Below the pieces are notes generated by a model. The model had not been told where the DNA came from. It made no database searches and saw nothing but the letters and a program-made list of their open reading frames with translations. From assembly GCA_963855995.1 (NCBI GenBank), contig OY979718.1:2069501-2133500 (forward strand): DNA of 64,000 nucleotides. Reading direction: 5' to 3'. The DNA is from Muricea muricata. Taxonomy: Eukaryota > Cnidaria > Anthozoa > Malacalcyonacea > Plexauridae. Position 1 is the first letter of the stretch. Every line of letters begins with the position of its first letter. A program made the translations under genes and the position numbers. Below are positions 36,269 through 45,324 of the stretch, one piece after another.

Positions 36269-36805
36269 CTATTGTGAGAGAACGCTTCTTTGTTGTTCGC
36301 GTAGCCACTTTCCAAACGCCTCAACTTCGACCTTCGGACAGTGCTGGTACGCGTGCGTTCCAAGATGGTGACCACACGTCTCTAGCCAAACCAATCCATC
36401 AAACAAAAACTCGGCTTTCGGGCACCCGAAATCTTCCAAATTAACTGAGGGGATCTGTAGGTGTTGCAGCAAATCTCGCTCAAAATGTCCGCCTTTGTAC
36501 GCGATGCTACTGAGGTTATTTAACTTAACACTATCGTAAAAACATTTCACAATAGTGTTTAAGTTGCTAAGTTGAATGGCATTTGTTCCCCGAGAAACGC
36601 CGAAGGGTAGCTTATGTATGTTTCTTGTGAGAAACATACAATGTTTTTGTTGTTTACTTGTTAAATCTTGCCAGCGGATACCAATGTCAAAGAGGTACGA
36701 ATCTCCCTCATCTTTACCAACTTTTAGCACACCAAGTTCTTTACAATAAAAAGTTTTATTTATTACGAACCCGTCCATATCTATAACTCCAACTATCTGT
36801 TCCAT
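36269..36805 (-). CDS. Uncharacterised 178-residue protein, possible DnaQ/RNase H-fold nuclease
   Basis: The protein opens with a strand-like VGVIDMDGF (D9-x-D11), followed by YCKELGV, an FDIGIRWQDL strand, HKLPFGV, SSIAYKGGHFERDLL and VNLEDFGCPK. It ends with a Cys/His-rich CGHHLGTHAYQHCPKVEVEAF. An N-terminal D-x-D strand, a central G-G-H-x-E-R-D helix start and a C-terminal His/Cys cluster resemble the layout of DEDD-type exonucleases, including the inactivated, zinc-binding Maelstrom variety. This is fold-level inference only; I recognise no named family. A TATA-like box (reverse strand, 36837-36852) lies about 40 nt upstream of the ATG. It is transcribed leftward and divergent from the small ORF at 37112 and the integrase. 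Confidence 0.6.
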   Translation of the reverse strand: MEQIVGVIDMDGFVINKTFYCKELGVLKVGKDEGDSYLFDIGIRWQDLTSKQQKHCMFLTRNIHKLPFGVSRGTNAIQLSNLNTIVKCFYDSVKLNNLSSIAYKGGHFERDLLQHLQIPSVNLEDFGCPKAEFLFDGLVWLETCGHHLGTHAYQHCPKVEVEAFGKWLREQQRSVLSQ

Positions 36806-36836
36806 CTTGCAGTGAGTGCTCGCTCACCTAAAAGTT

Positions 36837-36852
36837 CCCACTTTTTATACCC
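36837..36852 (-). promoter_or_regulatory. TATA-like box upstream of the 178-residue gene
   Basis: The reverse strand reads GGGTATAAAAAGTGGG, about 32-47 nt before the ATG at 36805, a suitable distance for a core promoter with a very short leader. Confidence 0.45.
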
Positions 36853-37111
36853 TCGAGCGGGTTCGGTTGCGTTTCCTTTGGAAAGTTCCTCACACCAGGA
36901 GCAAGTTATTGGTGAGCCAATATTTATGTTCTGCCTCATTAATTTCTCTTGAAACAGACCAGTACTGCTCTGCCTCCCACTTAAACGAGACTTCTGCTTG
37001 TGACATTTATTTTTAATTAAAAATAACTTGATAACTTTTCCACCCCAATAACTATACATACCCATGCAATGTTAAACAAGGTTCATTATAGCCGATAGAA
37101 GCTGTAGTGAA

Positions 37112-37369
37112 ATGGGTCAGTTTAATAGTAAACGACATAACCCCAAAATTAATAAAAATCATAACCGACAGAAAATGTTTCGATTTGGCATAAGTTTTGG
37201 CCGGAATGATCTTAATCTCGAGGGACATTTGCAGATAGGCTATAATAGCAAAACTGTTAAGAATTATAAACCTGTTGAAAACGAAATGAACGCTTTAATA
37301 TCCGATGACAGTGAGCCAATTAGCACCTTGCAAAACGAGAGCGATAACATTGAGAACGTTGAGGAATAA
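37112..37369 (+). CDS. Small uncharacterised protein preceding integrase
   Basis: An 85-residue protein beginning MGQFNSKRHNPKINKNHNRQ. The N-terminal third is strongly basic, the middle (FGISFGRNDLNLEGHLQIGY) is amphipathic, and the C-terminus is acidic (about 60-85, many D/E/S). The N-terminal MG followed by a basic patch could be a myristoylation-like signal, but that is speculative. It ends 43 nt before the integrase ATG and probably shares its transcript. No family recognised; coding status rests on position, strand and composition. Confidence 0.5.
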   Translation: MGQFNSKRHNPKINKNHNRQKMFRFGISFGRNDLNLEGHLQIGYNSKTVKNYKPVENEMNALISDDSEPISTLQNESDNIENVEE

Positions 37370-37411
37370 GACAGCAAAAACTAACCGATATTTTTCATTT
37401 CGCTCGTGGTT

Positions 37412-38386
37412 ATGGATAGTTATCTATCTAGTGTTTATTACAACACCAAACGTTCTGGAGGCTATGGTGGAGTAAACCGTCTGTATGATGACGTAAAAAA
37501 GGAGGGAAAATTTAAAATAAGTCGTAAACAAATTAAAGAATGGTTAATGAAACAAGATGCATACACATTACATAAACCTGTTCGCCGCAACTTTAAAAGA
37601 AACCGTGTTATCGTGGGCGGTATTGATCAACAGTGGCAGATGGACTTAGCGGACATGCAATCCATGCAAAAGTTTAACGATGGTTATAGATATTTACTAG
37701 TATGCATCGATGTCTTTTCAAAGTATGCTTGGGTAGTCCCATTGAAAAATAAAACAGGACCAAGTTTGGTCAATGCTTTCAAGGTCATTTTGTCTTCTGA
37801 ACGCAAACCTGAAAAAATCATGACAGATCAAGGAACGGAGTTCCTAAACCACCATTTCCGAGCGCTAATGCAAAACGAAGACATCGAATTGTACAACACG
37901 TATAATGAAACCAAAGCTTCTATCGTGGAACGTTTAATACGTACGCTAAAAACAAAAATGTGGCGATATTTTACAGCTAACAAAACGATGAGATACATTG
38001 ACATACTGCCTGATTTAGTATATTCTTATAATTTTAGCGTTCACCGTAGTATTAAAATTAAGCCAGCTGATGTTACTACAAAAAACGAAAAGAAAATTTG
38101 GCATACTCTGTATGATCATAGTTCTCCCAAAAATGTAAAGTATAAGTTTAAGATCGGTGATCAAGTAAGAATTAGTAAGATAAAACGCAAGTTTGAAAAA
38201 GGGTACTTGCCAAATTTCTCTAAAGAAATTTTTACCATTAGTAAGCAAGTGCCTCGCGATCCTCCAGTGTATAAACTTAAAGATTACGACAACGAAGAGT
38301 TAAAGGGGACGTTTTACGACAAGGAATTGCAAAAAGTAATCAAGCAGGATGACGTTTACGAAGTAGAAAAGATCCTGAAAAACTAA
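37412..38386 (+). CDS. INT: Polinton integrase (retroviral-type, rve)
   Basis: A 324-residue protein that catalyses strand transfer of the element ends into host DNA. The start chosen is the ATG at 37412; the frame is open slightly upstream but without an earlier ATG. The N-terminal 60 residues are a helical DNA-binding region. The core catalytic triad is visible: D78 in WQMDLADM, D139 in MTDQGTEF and E173 in ASIVERLIRTLK (33 residues between the last two, close to the D-x35-E spacing). The C-terminal third (KFKIGDQVRISKIKRKFEKG) is an SH3/chromodomain-like module typical of Polinton and Ty3/gypsy-type integrases. All key residues are present and there is no stop or frameshift, so the gene looks intact. 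It precedes the capsid cluster on the same strand, with 42 nt to the penton gene. Confidence 0.95.
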   Translation: MDSYLSSVYYNTKRSGGYGGVNRLYDDVKKEGKFKISRKQIKEWLMKQDAYTLHKPVRRNFKRNRVIVGGIDQQWQMDLADMQSMQKFNDGYRYLLVCIDVFSKYAWVVPLKNKTGPSLVNAFKVILSSERKPEKIMTDQGTEFLNHHFRALMQNEDIELYNTYNETKASIVERLIRTLKTKMWRYFTANKTMRYIDILPDLVYSYNFSVHRSIKIKPADVTTKNEKKIWHTLYDHSSPKNVKYKFKIGDQVRISKIKRKFEKGYLPNFSKEIFTISKQVPRDPPVYKLKDYDNEELKGTFYDKELQKVIKQDDVYEVEKILKN

Positions 38387-38428
38387 TGTGTACTGTGTGT
38401 GTTTTTCAATTGTACTATTACTTTCAAC

Positions 38429-39187
38429 ATGAGCGGAACACATTTTTACCTTACGCTCCCTAGTAATTCATCTCTGGGAGTTTTTCCCGATAACAAAACG
38501 ACCAGTTATCGTGTAAAATTACCACAAACTATTGATTTGGAGGGAAACTGGGAAGTTGGCCTGTACTCTGTGTCCTATCCAAACACATGGTACACGTTAC
38601 AGGACGGGTCCGACACGCATATTTTTTACATGGGCACAAGTGGCGTGTTTCAACAGGCCATTATCGATTATGGTTACTACCAATCAATGCAAGATCTTGT
38701 TAAAGCTGTTAATAAAGCATTAGCCAGGAATGTTAACGATAACATTAAGTTAACGTATAACACTCTCAACGGAAAAGTGACAGTTCAGGTAAAAAAGGGG
38801 TACCAACTCGGCTTAATCGGTCGAATGTCTATTATCTTAGGGTTTGGGGATACTGATTTAAAAATCATCACAAAAACGACTGTTAGTCCTTACGTAACTG
38901 ACTTAACGGTTGTATCGACGATTTATGTGTATTGCGATATTGTTGAGCCGCAGGTCGTCGGAGATACAAGTGCGCAATTACTGAAAAGCATTCCTGCTGA
39001 GGGAAAGTTTGGTGACGTCATCGCTAAAACGTTTACTAACATCCAGTATGTACCTGTCCAAACCAAATCATTCGAGAACGTGGAGGTTCTTTTAAGGAAT
39101 GACACGGGAGATCCAGTGCCATTTGAGCGCGGGAAGGTGATCATTACACTACACTTTAAGCAAAAAAGTTCACCTTACTTTCTGTAA
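38429..39187 (+). CDS. Penton-like minor capsid protein (single jelly-roll)
   Basis: A 252-residue protein starting MSGTHFYLTLPSNSSLGVFP; the frame is open upstream only from a GTG, so this ATG is preferred. The N-terminal pattern F-Y-L-x-L-P-S-N-x-S and the segment LEGNWEVGLYSVSYPNTW are the hallmark of the Polinton/adintovirus penton-base-like minor capsid protein. The rest is beta-rich, as expected for a single jelly-roll. In the virion such proteins occupy the five-fold vertices. It sits immediately upstream of the core and major capsid genes (2-nt gap to the next start). The gene appears intact. Confidence 0.9.
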   Translation: MSGTHFYLTLPSNSSLGVFPDNKTTSYRVKLPQTIDLEGNWEVGLYSVSYPNTWYTLQDGSDTHIFYMGTSGVFQQAIIDYGYYQSMQDLVKAVNKALARNVNDNIKLTYNTLNGKVTVQVKKGYQLGLIGRMSIILGFGDTDLKIITKTTVSPYVTDLTVVSTIYVYCDIVEPQVVGDTSAQLLKSIPAEGKFGDVIAKTFTNIQYVPVQTKSFENVEVLLRNDTGDPVPFERGKVIITLHFKQKSSPYFL

Positions 39188-39189
39188 AA

Positions 39190-39651
39190 ATGACTCAGAA
39201 CAATCCGTACGTAAACTACTATCTCAATCAACAACAACAAGGTCATGGGATGTCTGTGTTCAGAGGCAGTCCATGGCAAATTGGACATGGGCAGGTGGGA
39301 TTTGGTCTTGGTGGCCTATTTCGTAGCGTTGCAAGAGCGGTTATGCCGATGATCAAAAGGGGAGCAAACGCCCTTGGCAACATAGCATTGAATAGTGGAG
39401 CAAATTTTGTGGGCGATGTATTAGCCGGTAAAAATGCGAAGGAAGCCGCAAAAGCACGCATCCGGGAGGCGGCTGACGTGGCGAAAGAGAAAGCTATACA
39501 ACGAGCAAACACTTATGCCCAAACAGGAAATGGGAAACGTGGAGCGAAAAAGGTTGGGAACACAGGTAAAAAGAGAAAGGCATCACAGCCTGCTGGCAGA
39601 AACAAGCAGGCCAAGAAACGGAAAACATCTCCTCAAGACATATTTGGTTAA
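39190..39651 (+). CDS. Basic core/pVI-like minor virion protein
   Basis: A 153-residue protein. The N-terminus is Gln/Gly-rich (YYLNQQQQGHGMSVFRGSPW) and contains GHGQVGFGLGGLFRSVARAV, a glycine-rich amphipathic helix. The middle (AGKNAKEAAKARIREAADVA) is Ala/Lys helical, and the C-terminal 40 residues are extremely basic (GKKRKASQPAGRNKQAKKRK) and suited to DNA condensation. The G-x-G-x-G-G-L-F-R motif occurs in Polinton/adintovirus minor proteins that resemble adenovirus pVI/pVII-type core components. Gaps to its neighbours are 2 nt each. Function in DNA packaging or membrane disruption is inferred from family. Confidence 0.75.
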   Translation: MTQNNPYVNYYLNQQQQGHGMSVFRGSPWQIGHGQVGFGLGGLFRSVARAVMPMIKRGANALGNIALNSGANFVGDVLAGKNAKEAAKARIREAADVAKEKAIQRANTYAQTGNGKRGAKKVGNTGKKRKASQPAGRNKQAKKRKTSPQDIFG

Positions 39652-39653
39652 AC

Positions 39654-40982
39654 ATGAATTTTGTACACTCCAAATCGCAGGAATGCAGCAAAAGCGAACT
39701 AGATCTATTTTCTGTGCCCCCAACACAAGTCAGTTTGGAGAAAGGGTACTGGATGGATCATCAGCCTGTGTCCAGTGTATCGGACGGTGGTCCAATCACA
39801 TTCTTGTCTCCGGGCACTGAAGACTATATCGATTTGTCTAAAACGATTCTTGTGGTGAGGGCAAAGGTAACAAAAGCGAATGGAGCAGAACTAGACGCAG
39901 ACGAAAAGGTTGGTATTGTGAACAATTTTCTGCACAGTCTGTTCAAACAAGTCGACGTGTTTCTAAAAGAAAAGCAAGTAACTCAAGCTATGGGAACTTA
40001 CGCATATCGTGCTTACCTCGAAACCCTTCTAAATTACGGTCCAGCGGCAAAGCAATCTCAACTAACAGCTTCGATGTTCTACAAAGACACGGCTGGAAAA
40101 ATGGATGTTGCCGATCCCACGTTGGCAGTGAACAATGCTAACTTGGGTCTTAAAACAAGATACGAATTTAGTAAAGAAAGTGGAGTTATTGAAATGGCTG
40201 GGCCAGTATTTTGTGACATATTTATGACCGAACGTCTTTTACTAAGTTTTGTCGATTTAAAAGTCATTTTGAATCGTAATGGTAACGAATTTTGTTTGAT
40301 GAGCTCTGTGGACGACGCCGATCACAAAGTAAAGCTGGTCGATGCTTATCTCAAATTACGAAAAGTAAAAGTAAGCCCTAGCATTTCGCTGGCTCACGAA
40401 GTTGCTTTGAAAAAGGGTCCTGCAATTTATCCCATTCGTCGAGTCGAGTGCAAAAGTTTTATAATTCCAACAGGAAATCCCTCTCTCAGAAAAGATAACA
40501 TTTTCAACGGACTTGTACCGAAATCGTTTGTCATCTGCCTGGTAGAAAGTACAGCGTTTAACGGTGCATACAAGAAAAACCCGTACAACTTTCAACATTT
40601 TGACGTGTCATCGGTTGGGATATCTGTGAATGGGGAAGATATGCCATTTAAGCCGTTGCAGCTATCCTTCGGTGCCAACCCTAGGTTTATCGAAGCTTTT
40701 TGTACACTGTTTTCTGGCACGGGAAAAATGTATTTTAACACCGGAAATGAAAAAAATCGAGACGAGTTCCCTAACGGTTATTCCATCTACGCCTTCGACC
40801 TGACAGCTGATATGTGCGGGTCGTCACCCCATTTTAACGTCGTGCAGAAAGGAAGTCTAACAGTTGACATTAAGTTCTCTGCTGCCCCAGGATCTGCCGT
40901 GAGTCTTGTATGCTACTGGGAATTTGAGAACCTAATTCAAATCGACTCCGAAAGAAACGTTGTTTACGACTACTCTGGCTAG
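39654..40982 (+). CDS. MCP: Major capsid protein (double jelly-roll)
   Basis: A 442-residue protein whose segments VSLEKGYWMDHQPVSSVSD, GPITFLSPGTEDYIDLSKT and a later GPVFCDIFMTERLLLSF are characteristic of the Polinton double jelly-roll major capsid protein. It is related to adenovirus hexon and phycodnavirus/virophage capsids, and trimers of it build the icosahedral shell. Length fits the family (about 430-660). The frame is intact. Its stop codon (TAG, 40980-40982) is directly followed by the ATG of the protease gene. Presence of both capsid genes means the progenitor could plausibly form virions. Confidence 0.93.
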   Translation: MNFVHSKSQECSKSELDLFSVPPTQVSLEKGYWMDHQPVSSVSDGGPITFLSPGTEDYIDLSKTILVVRAKVTKANGAELDADEKVGIVNNFLHSLFKQVDVFLKEKQVTQAMGTYAYRAYLETLLNYGPAAKQSQLTASMFYKDTAGKMDVADPTLAVNNANLGLKTRYEFSKESGVIEMAGPVFCDIFMTERLLLSFVDLKVILNRNGNEFCLMSSVDDADHKVKLVDAYLKLRKVKVSPSISLAHEVALKKGPAIYPIRRVECKSFIIPTGNPSLRKDNIFNGLVPKSFVICLVESTAFNGAYKKNPYNFQHFDVSSVGISVNGEDMPFKPLQLSFGANPRFIEAFCTLFSGTGKMYFNTGNEKNRDEFPNGYSIYAFDLTADMCGSSPHFNVVQKGSLTVDIKFSAAPGSAVSLVCYWEFENLIQIDSERNVVYDYSG

Positions 40983-41254
40983 ATGAACACTATTCAGATC
41001 ACTCGTGCATTGAAACAGGATCCCATGACAAGCAAAACGTTTTGTGGTGTCTTTCCTAGTGATAAGCTGCCTCAAACAATCGAAAAATACCCGTGTGGGA
41101 TCGTTGCGAATACAGACCCGAGCGATAAACCAGGTGAACACTGGATCGCGATGTTTATCTCAATTGAACAGAAAGGGTCCTTAAAGAAGGGGTCCTTTTT
41201 TGACTCGTTGGGAAAACCGCCAGAATTTTGGCATATGACAAAACGTGGACTGGA

Positions 41255-41475
41255 CTGGACTGACAAAAGGTGGACTGGACTCGATTGACAAAAGGTGGAC
41301 TGGACTCGATTGACAAAAGGTGGACTGGACTCGATTGACAAAAGGTGGACTGGACTCGATTGACAAAAGGTGGACTGGACTCGATTGACAAAAGGTGGAC
41401 TGGACTCGATTGACAAAAGGTGGACTGGACTCGATTGACAAAAGGTGGACTGGACTCGATTGACAAAAGGTGGAC
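41255..41475 (+). repeat. Left terminal 25-bp minisatellite of foldback 1
   Basis: Nine copies of GACAAAAGGTGGACTGGACT plus CGATT follow a terminal variant GACAAAACG. Confidence 0.92.
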
Positions 41476-41692
41476 TGGTGATGTCACCATATGTCACATC
41501 GTGAATTTTCCCGTTTTTTAGCGGGTTTTGCAGGCTAATATTTGTTTAATTTGAATTTGCTTTCTTCTCATACCAAACATCCGAAAATATATCGAGAATT
41601 TGTTAAAATAAACTGCTTTTTCTTTGGACAATTTTGTCATCGATGTGATATTTAATATGGCTCGGTAATTGTACAATCGGGAAGAGGTTTTA

Positions 41693-42235
41693 GCGAGAGT
41701 CCAGATGAATTTGTTGCCAATGTCAAAGATGAGTATGATCAGTCTATATCACTGCCTGATTTGAGAACAAACTTTCCAGCAATGAAAGAGAACAAGTGGT
41801 TTTCCTTGATGGGGACTTGAATGAGGTTAGCATCTCTTATTTTTATGACTAGTTTCAGGGATATATTTTTTAGGTGATATTGCTATACTGTTATTTGCCA
41901 ACCATGTTTTAAATGAATCCAAATGAAAGAAATGTGACTTTATAGTATATAGTAAATATATGGTTGCCCTTTGAGGGTGAACGTTCAGACCATAACAATG
42001 AGTATGATGAAGAGTTTGATGAATTGCCAGGAGGTCTTGTAAGTTGTTATCTGAAGAGTTTTATACAAATTCTATGCAAATCCTCTTTATCAGAGAAATG
42101 TAACATAATTTTCTGTCATGTAGCTCTCACCAGAGTCAACTACTGCAGATGATGAGCCCGGACCAAGCCGTCAAACAGCAATTAGCAGTAAATCCAAATC
42201 ACAGACTATCACACAAAAGCCGAAGTGTAATATAT
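41693..42235 (+). pseudogene. Exon-like gene fragments inside foldback 1 (left arm)
   Basis: Three stretches look like exons separated by introns. About 41693-41822 encodes DEFVANVKDEYDQSISLPDL and continues to a GGTTAGC-type donor after a frameshift. About 41970-42038 encodes RSDHNNEYDEEFDELPGGL before GTAAGTTG. About 42122-42228 encodes LSPESTTADDEPGPSRQTAI. The mirrored right arm carries the same segments with small differences. The protein is acidic and Ser/Asp-rich; I recognise no family. It is probably a captured host gene fragment or a decayed transposon gene. Confidence 0.4.
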
Positions 42236-42644
42236 TTATCTATATTATTATTGATAATATAGTTTTTATTCCTAAGATAAATAAACAAAACAAACAGAGT
42301 ATTGAGTGTAAATAAAGAGTCATCATAAACCCAAAATGGCTGCCATGAATTTTGAATAATTATGTGAATCAGTAAATGTGGAATTACTCTGAATTGACTA
42401 ATTGAATTGAAGCAAAAATGTAGGGATATCTTGCCTATATGTATTGTTAGTCATTTATAATATTTGTGGCAAAGCCATGACATTCTGAAGCTGGTAAAAT
42501 TTCTTGAATCTACATAATTGTAATTATTTATCTAATTGTTCATTGGAAAACTCGAACCGACTCCCCCTTTCATATTCTACACTATATATGCTTTCTAAAA
42601 ATATATAGTTTCCCATACCTATTGTAAGTAATTTGCCTGTTTTT

Positions 42645-42676
42645 TTAGGGTTAGGGTTAGGGTTAGGGTTAGGGTT
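42645..42676 (+). repeat. Interstitial telomeric repeat (TTAGGG)5 in left arm only
   Basis: Five perfect TTAGGG units plus TT stand where the mirrored right arm has about 93 bp of unrelated AT-rich sequence (43221-43313). Flanking sequence (AATTTGCCTGTTTTTT on one side, GATCTAGGCATGAAGAC on the other) matches between arms. Confidence 0.92.
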
Positions 42677-44504
42677 GATCTAGGCATGAAGACTTTTAGA
42701 AAGACTGACTAGAAAAAAGTTGCAATTAAATACTCAGAATTTTCGAGCAATTTCAGATCACTTTTCCACGCGTAATACAAAACTATATAAAATTGAAAAT
42801 TGCCATCTTCAAAGGGCTAAATTTTCCTATTTTAAAACAGTTTGCAACAAAACTTTGCAATTTTATTAATTTTAACATTCTCTTTCCTGTTGTGGTAAAA
42901 GACTGCTATTTGTGGTAGAGCTTATAGTTTTTACAGTTAAAACATTCAATTTCATGCACAATATTATGTCATATGTATGGTGGCTTTATAAACTGTAAAA
43001 ACTATAAACTCTACGACAAATAGCAGTTTAATAAAATTGCAAAGTTTGGTTGCAAACTGTTTTAAAATAGGAAAATTTAGCTCTTTGAAGATGGCAATTT
43101 TCAATTTTATATAGTTTTGTATTACACATGGAAAAGTGATCTGAAATTGCTGGAAAATTCCGTGTATTTAATTGCAACTTTCTTCTAGTCAGTCTTTCTA
43201 AAAGCCTTCATGCCTAGATCAAAGTCTATGTTTGAAATTAAATTGTTTAACTCTTAAATTACTGATTTTTTGGCCAATTTTTTGTTGAAATTAACATAGT
43301 ATATGTCAAGCATAAAAAACAGGCAAATTACTTACAATAGGTATGGGAAACTATATATTTTTAGAAAGCATATATAATGTAGATTATGAAAGGGGGAGTC
43401 GGTTCGAGTTTTCCGATGAACAATTAGATAAATAATTACAATTATGTAGATTCAAGAAATTTTACCAACTTCAGAATGTCATGGCTTTGCCACAAATATT
43501 ATAAAGGACTAACAATACATATAGACAAGATATCCCTACATTTTTGTTTCAATTCAATTAGTCAATTCAGAGTAATTCCACATTTACTGATTCACATAAT
43601 TATTCAAAATTCATGGCAGCCATTTTGGGTTTATGATGACTCTTTATTTACACTCAATGCTCTGCTTGTTTTGTTTATTTATCTTAGGAATAAAAACTAT
43701 ATTATCGATAATAATATAGATAAATATATTACACTTCGGCTTTTGTGTGATAGTCTGTGATTTGGATTTACTGCTAATTGCTGTTTGGCAACTTGGTCTG
43801 GGCTTATCATCTGCAGTAGTTGACTCTGGTGAGAGCTACATGACAGAAAATTATGTTATATTTCTCTGATAAAGAGGATTCGCATAGAATTTGTATAAAA
43901 CTCTTCAGATAACAACTTACAAGACCTCCTTGCAATTAATCAAACTCTTCATCACACTCATTGTTATGGTCTGAACGTTCACCCTCAAAGGGCAACAATA
44001 TATTTACTATATACTAAGTCACATTTCTTTCATTTGGATTCATTTAAAACATGGTTGGCAAATAACAGTATATCAATATCACCTAAAACATTATATCTCT
44101 GAAACTAGGCATAAAAATAAGAGATGCTAACCTCATTCAAGTCCCCATCAAGGAAAACCACTTGTTCTCTTTCATTGCTGGAAAGTTTGTTCTCAAATCA
44201 GGCAGTGATACAGACTGATCATACAGACTAAATTCATACTCATCTTTGACATTGGCAACAAATTCATCTGGTCTCTCGCTAAAACCTCTTCCCGATTGTA
44301 CAATTACCGAGCCATATTAAATATTACATCGATGACAAAATTGTCCAAAGAAAAAGCAGTTTATTTTCACAAATTCTCGATATATTCTCGCATGTTTGGT
44401 ATGAGAAGTAAGCAAATTCAAATTGCAACCATCGAAACAAATATTAGCCTGCAAAACCCGCTAAAAAACGGGAAAATTCACGATGTGACATATGGTGACA
44501 TCAC

Positions 44505-44870
44505 CAGTCCACCTTTTGTCAATCGAGTCCAGTCCACCTTTTGTCAATCGAGTCCAGTCCACCTTTTGTCAATTGAGTCCAGTCCACCTTTTGTCAATCG
44601 AGTCCAGTCCACCTTTTGTTAATCGAGTCCAGTCCACCTTTTGTCAATCGAGTCCAGTCCACCTTTTGTCAATCGAGTCCAGTCCACCTTTTGTCAATCG
44701 AGTCCAGTCCACCTTTTGTCAATCGAGTCCAGTCCACCTTTTGTCAATCGAGTCCAGTCCACCTTTTGTCAATCGAGTCCATTCCACCTTTTGTTAATCG
44801 AGTCCAGTCCACCTTTTGTCAATCGAGTCCAGTCCACCTTTTGTCAGTCCAGTCCAGTCCACGTTTTGTC
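44505..44870 (-). repeat. Right terminal 25-bp minisatellite of foldback 1
   Basis: Fourteen copies of the same 25-bp unit as the left end, in mirrored orientation, followed by the terminal variant. ORFs of up to 184 codons reading SSPPFVNRVQSTFCQ in tandem are translations of this repeat. Confidence 0.92.
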
Positions 44871-45324
44871 ATATGCCCAGAATTTTACGGGACTTCGTTT
44901 ACTAACTTTTTAAATAAACACTGTAACGAATGGGGATTTAATAGCCGTAAGCTGCAAAGCGATTGGTCAGCTGTTTGTGGGGAATATTGTTTGTTTTATT
45001 TATATCAAAGGTCACGGGGACATAGCCTGAACAAAATTGTGCATGTTTTTAATAATAATACGTTAATAAATGACGCCATGGTGTCTCAATTTGTCAAAAA
45101 TCATTTTAAAGTAATTGATAATCGCTTGCATGTAAACCATAACCAGATTAGTAAAAAACGCATTTTGTAATATTTAGCATGTCGTGAATAAATATTTTTT
45201 ACTATATATCAGTTTATTATTATTTCGTATTAACGGGCACCCCTCCCACATAAAAATGACGACGGAAAATTGCAATTTCAATTTGGTTTATTGCCGTTAA
45301 GAAGTACTATACATATTTAGAATG

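Larger units (their letters stand above)
41230..44877. mobile_element. Foldback transposon 1 (3648 bp, Mutator-like by 9-bp duplication)
   Basis: Terminal sequence GGCATATGACAAAACG is mirrored by CGTTTTGTCATATGCC, and a perfect 9-bp target-site duplication CAGAATTTT abuts both ends. The arms 41230-42939 and 42990-44877 are reverse complements of each other almost throughout, leaving a loop of only about 50 bp. Each arm begins with a 25-bp minisatellite. No transposase is seen, so the copy is non-autonomous. Nine-base duplications are typical of Mutator-like elements; the superfamily is inferred from this alone. Confidence 0.9.
40983..45170 (+). pseudogene. PRO: Adenovirus-type cysteine protease gene, split by a 3.6-kb transposon
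   Basis: The N-terminal part (40983-41229) contains the catalytic histidine in PGEHWIAMF (H53) and the acidic residue in FFDSLG (D74), as in the adenain/Ulp1 family. The C-terminal part (44887-45170) contains the catalytic cysteine in SAVCGEYCLFYL with an upstream Gln in RKLQSDW. Between them lies a foldback transposon (41230-44877) with a 9-bp duplication of CAGAATTTT (41221-41229 and 44878-44886). The two halves lie in the same frame relative to the duplicated target, so no other lesion is seen. As it stands the ORF reads into the transposon minisatellite and ends shortly after, losing the nucleophile. The enzyme normally matures capsid precursors. Confidence 0.92.

Noticed and set aside
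36793-37065. 90-codon reverse-strand ORF upstream of the 178-residue gene
   Set aside because: It overlaps the start of that gene and its TATA-like box; composition looks non-coding.
41072-41497. Overlapping reverse-strand ORFs of 86-141 codons with SSPPFVNRVQSTFCQ repeats (also 44296-44913 on the plus strand)
   Set aside because: They are translations of the 25-bp minisatellite, which is free of stops in all three frames of one strand because 25 is not a multiple of three and no unit contains a stop in that orientation.
42645-42676. Chromosome end or telomere
   Set aside because: The TTAGGG tract is short and continues on both sides into the arm of the foldback element, so it is interstitial.
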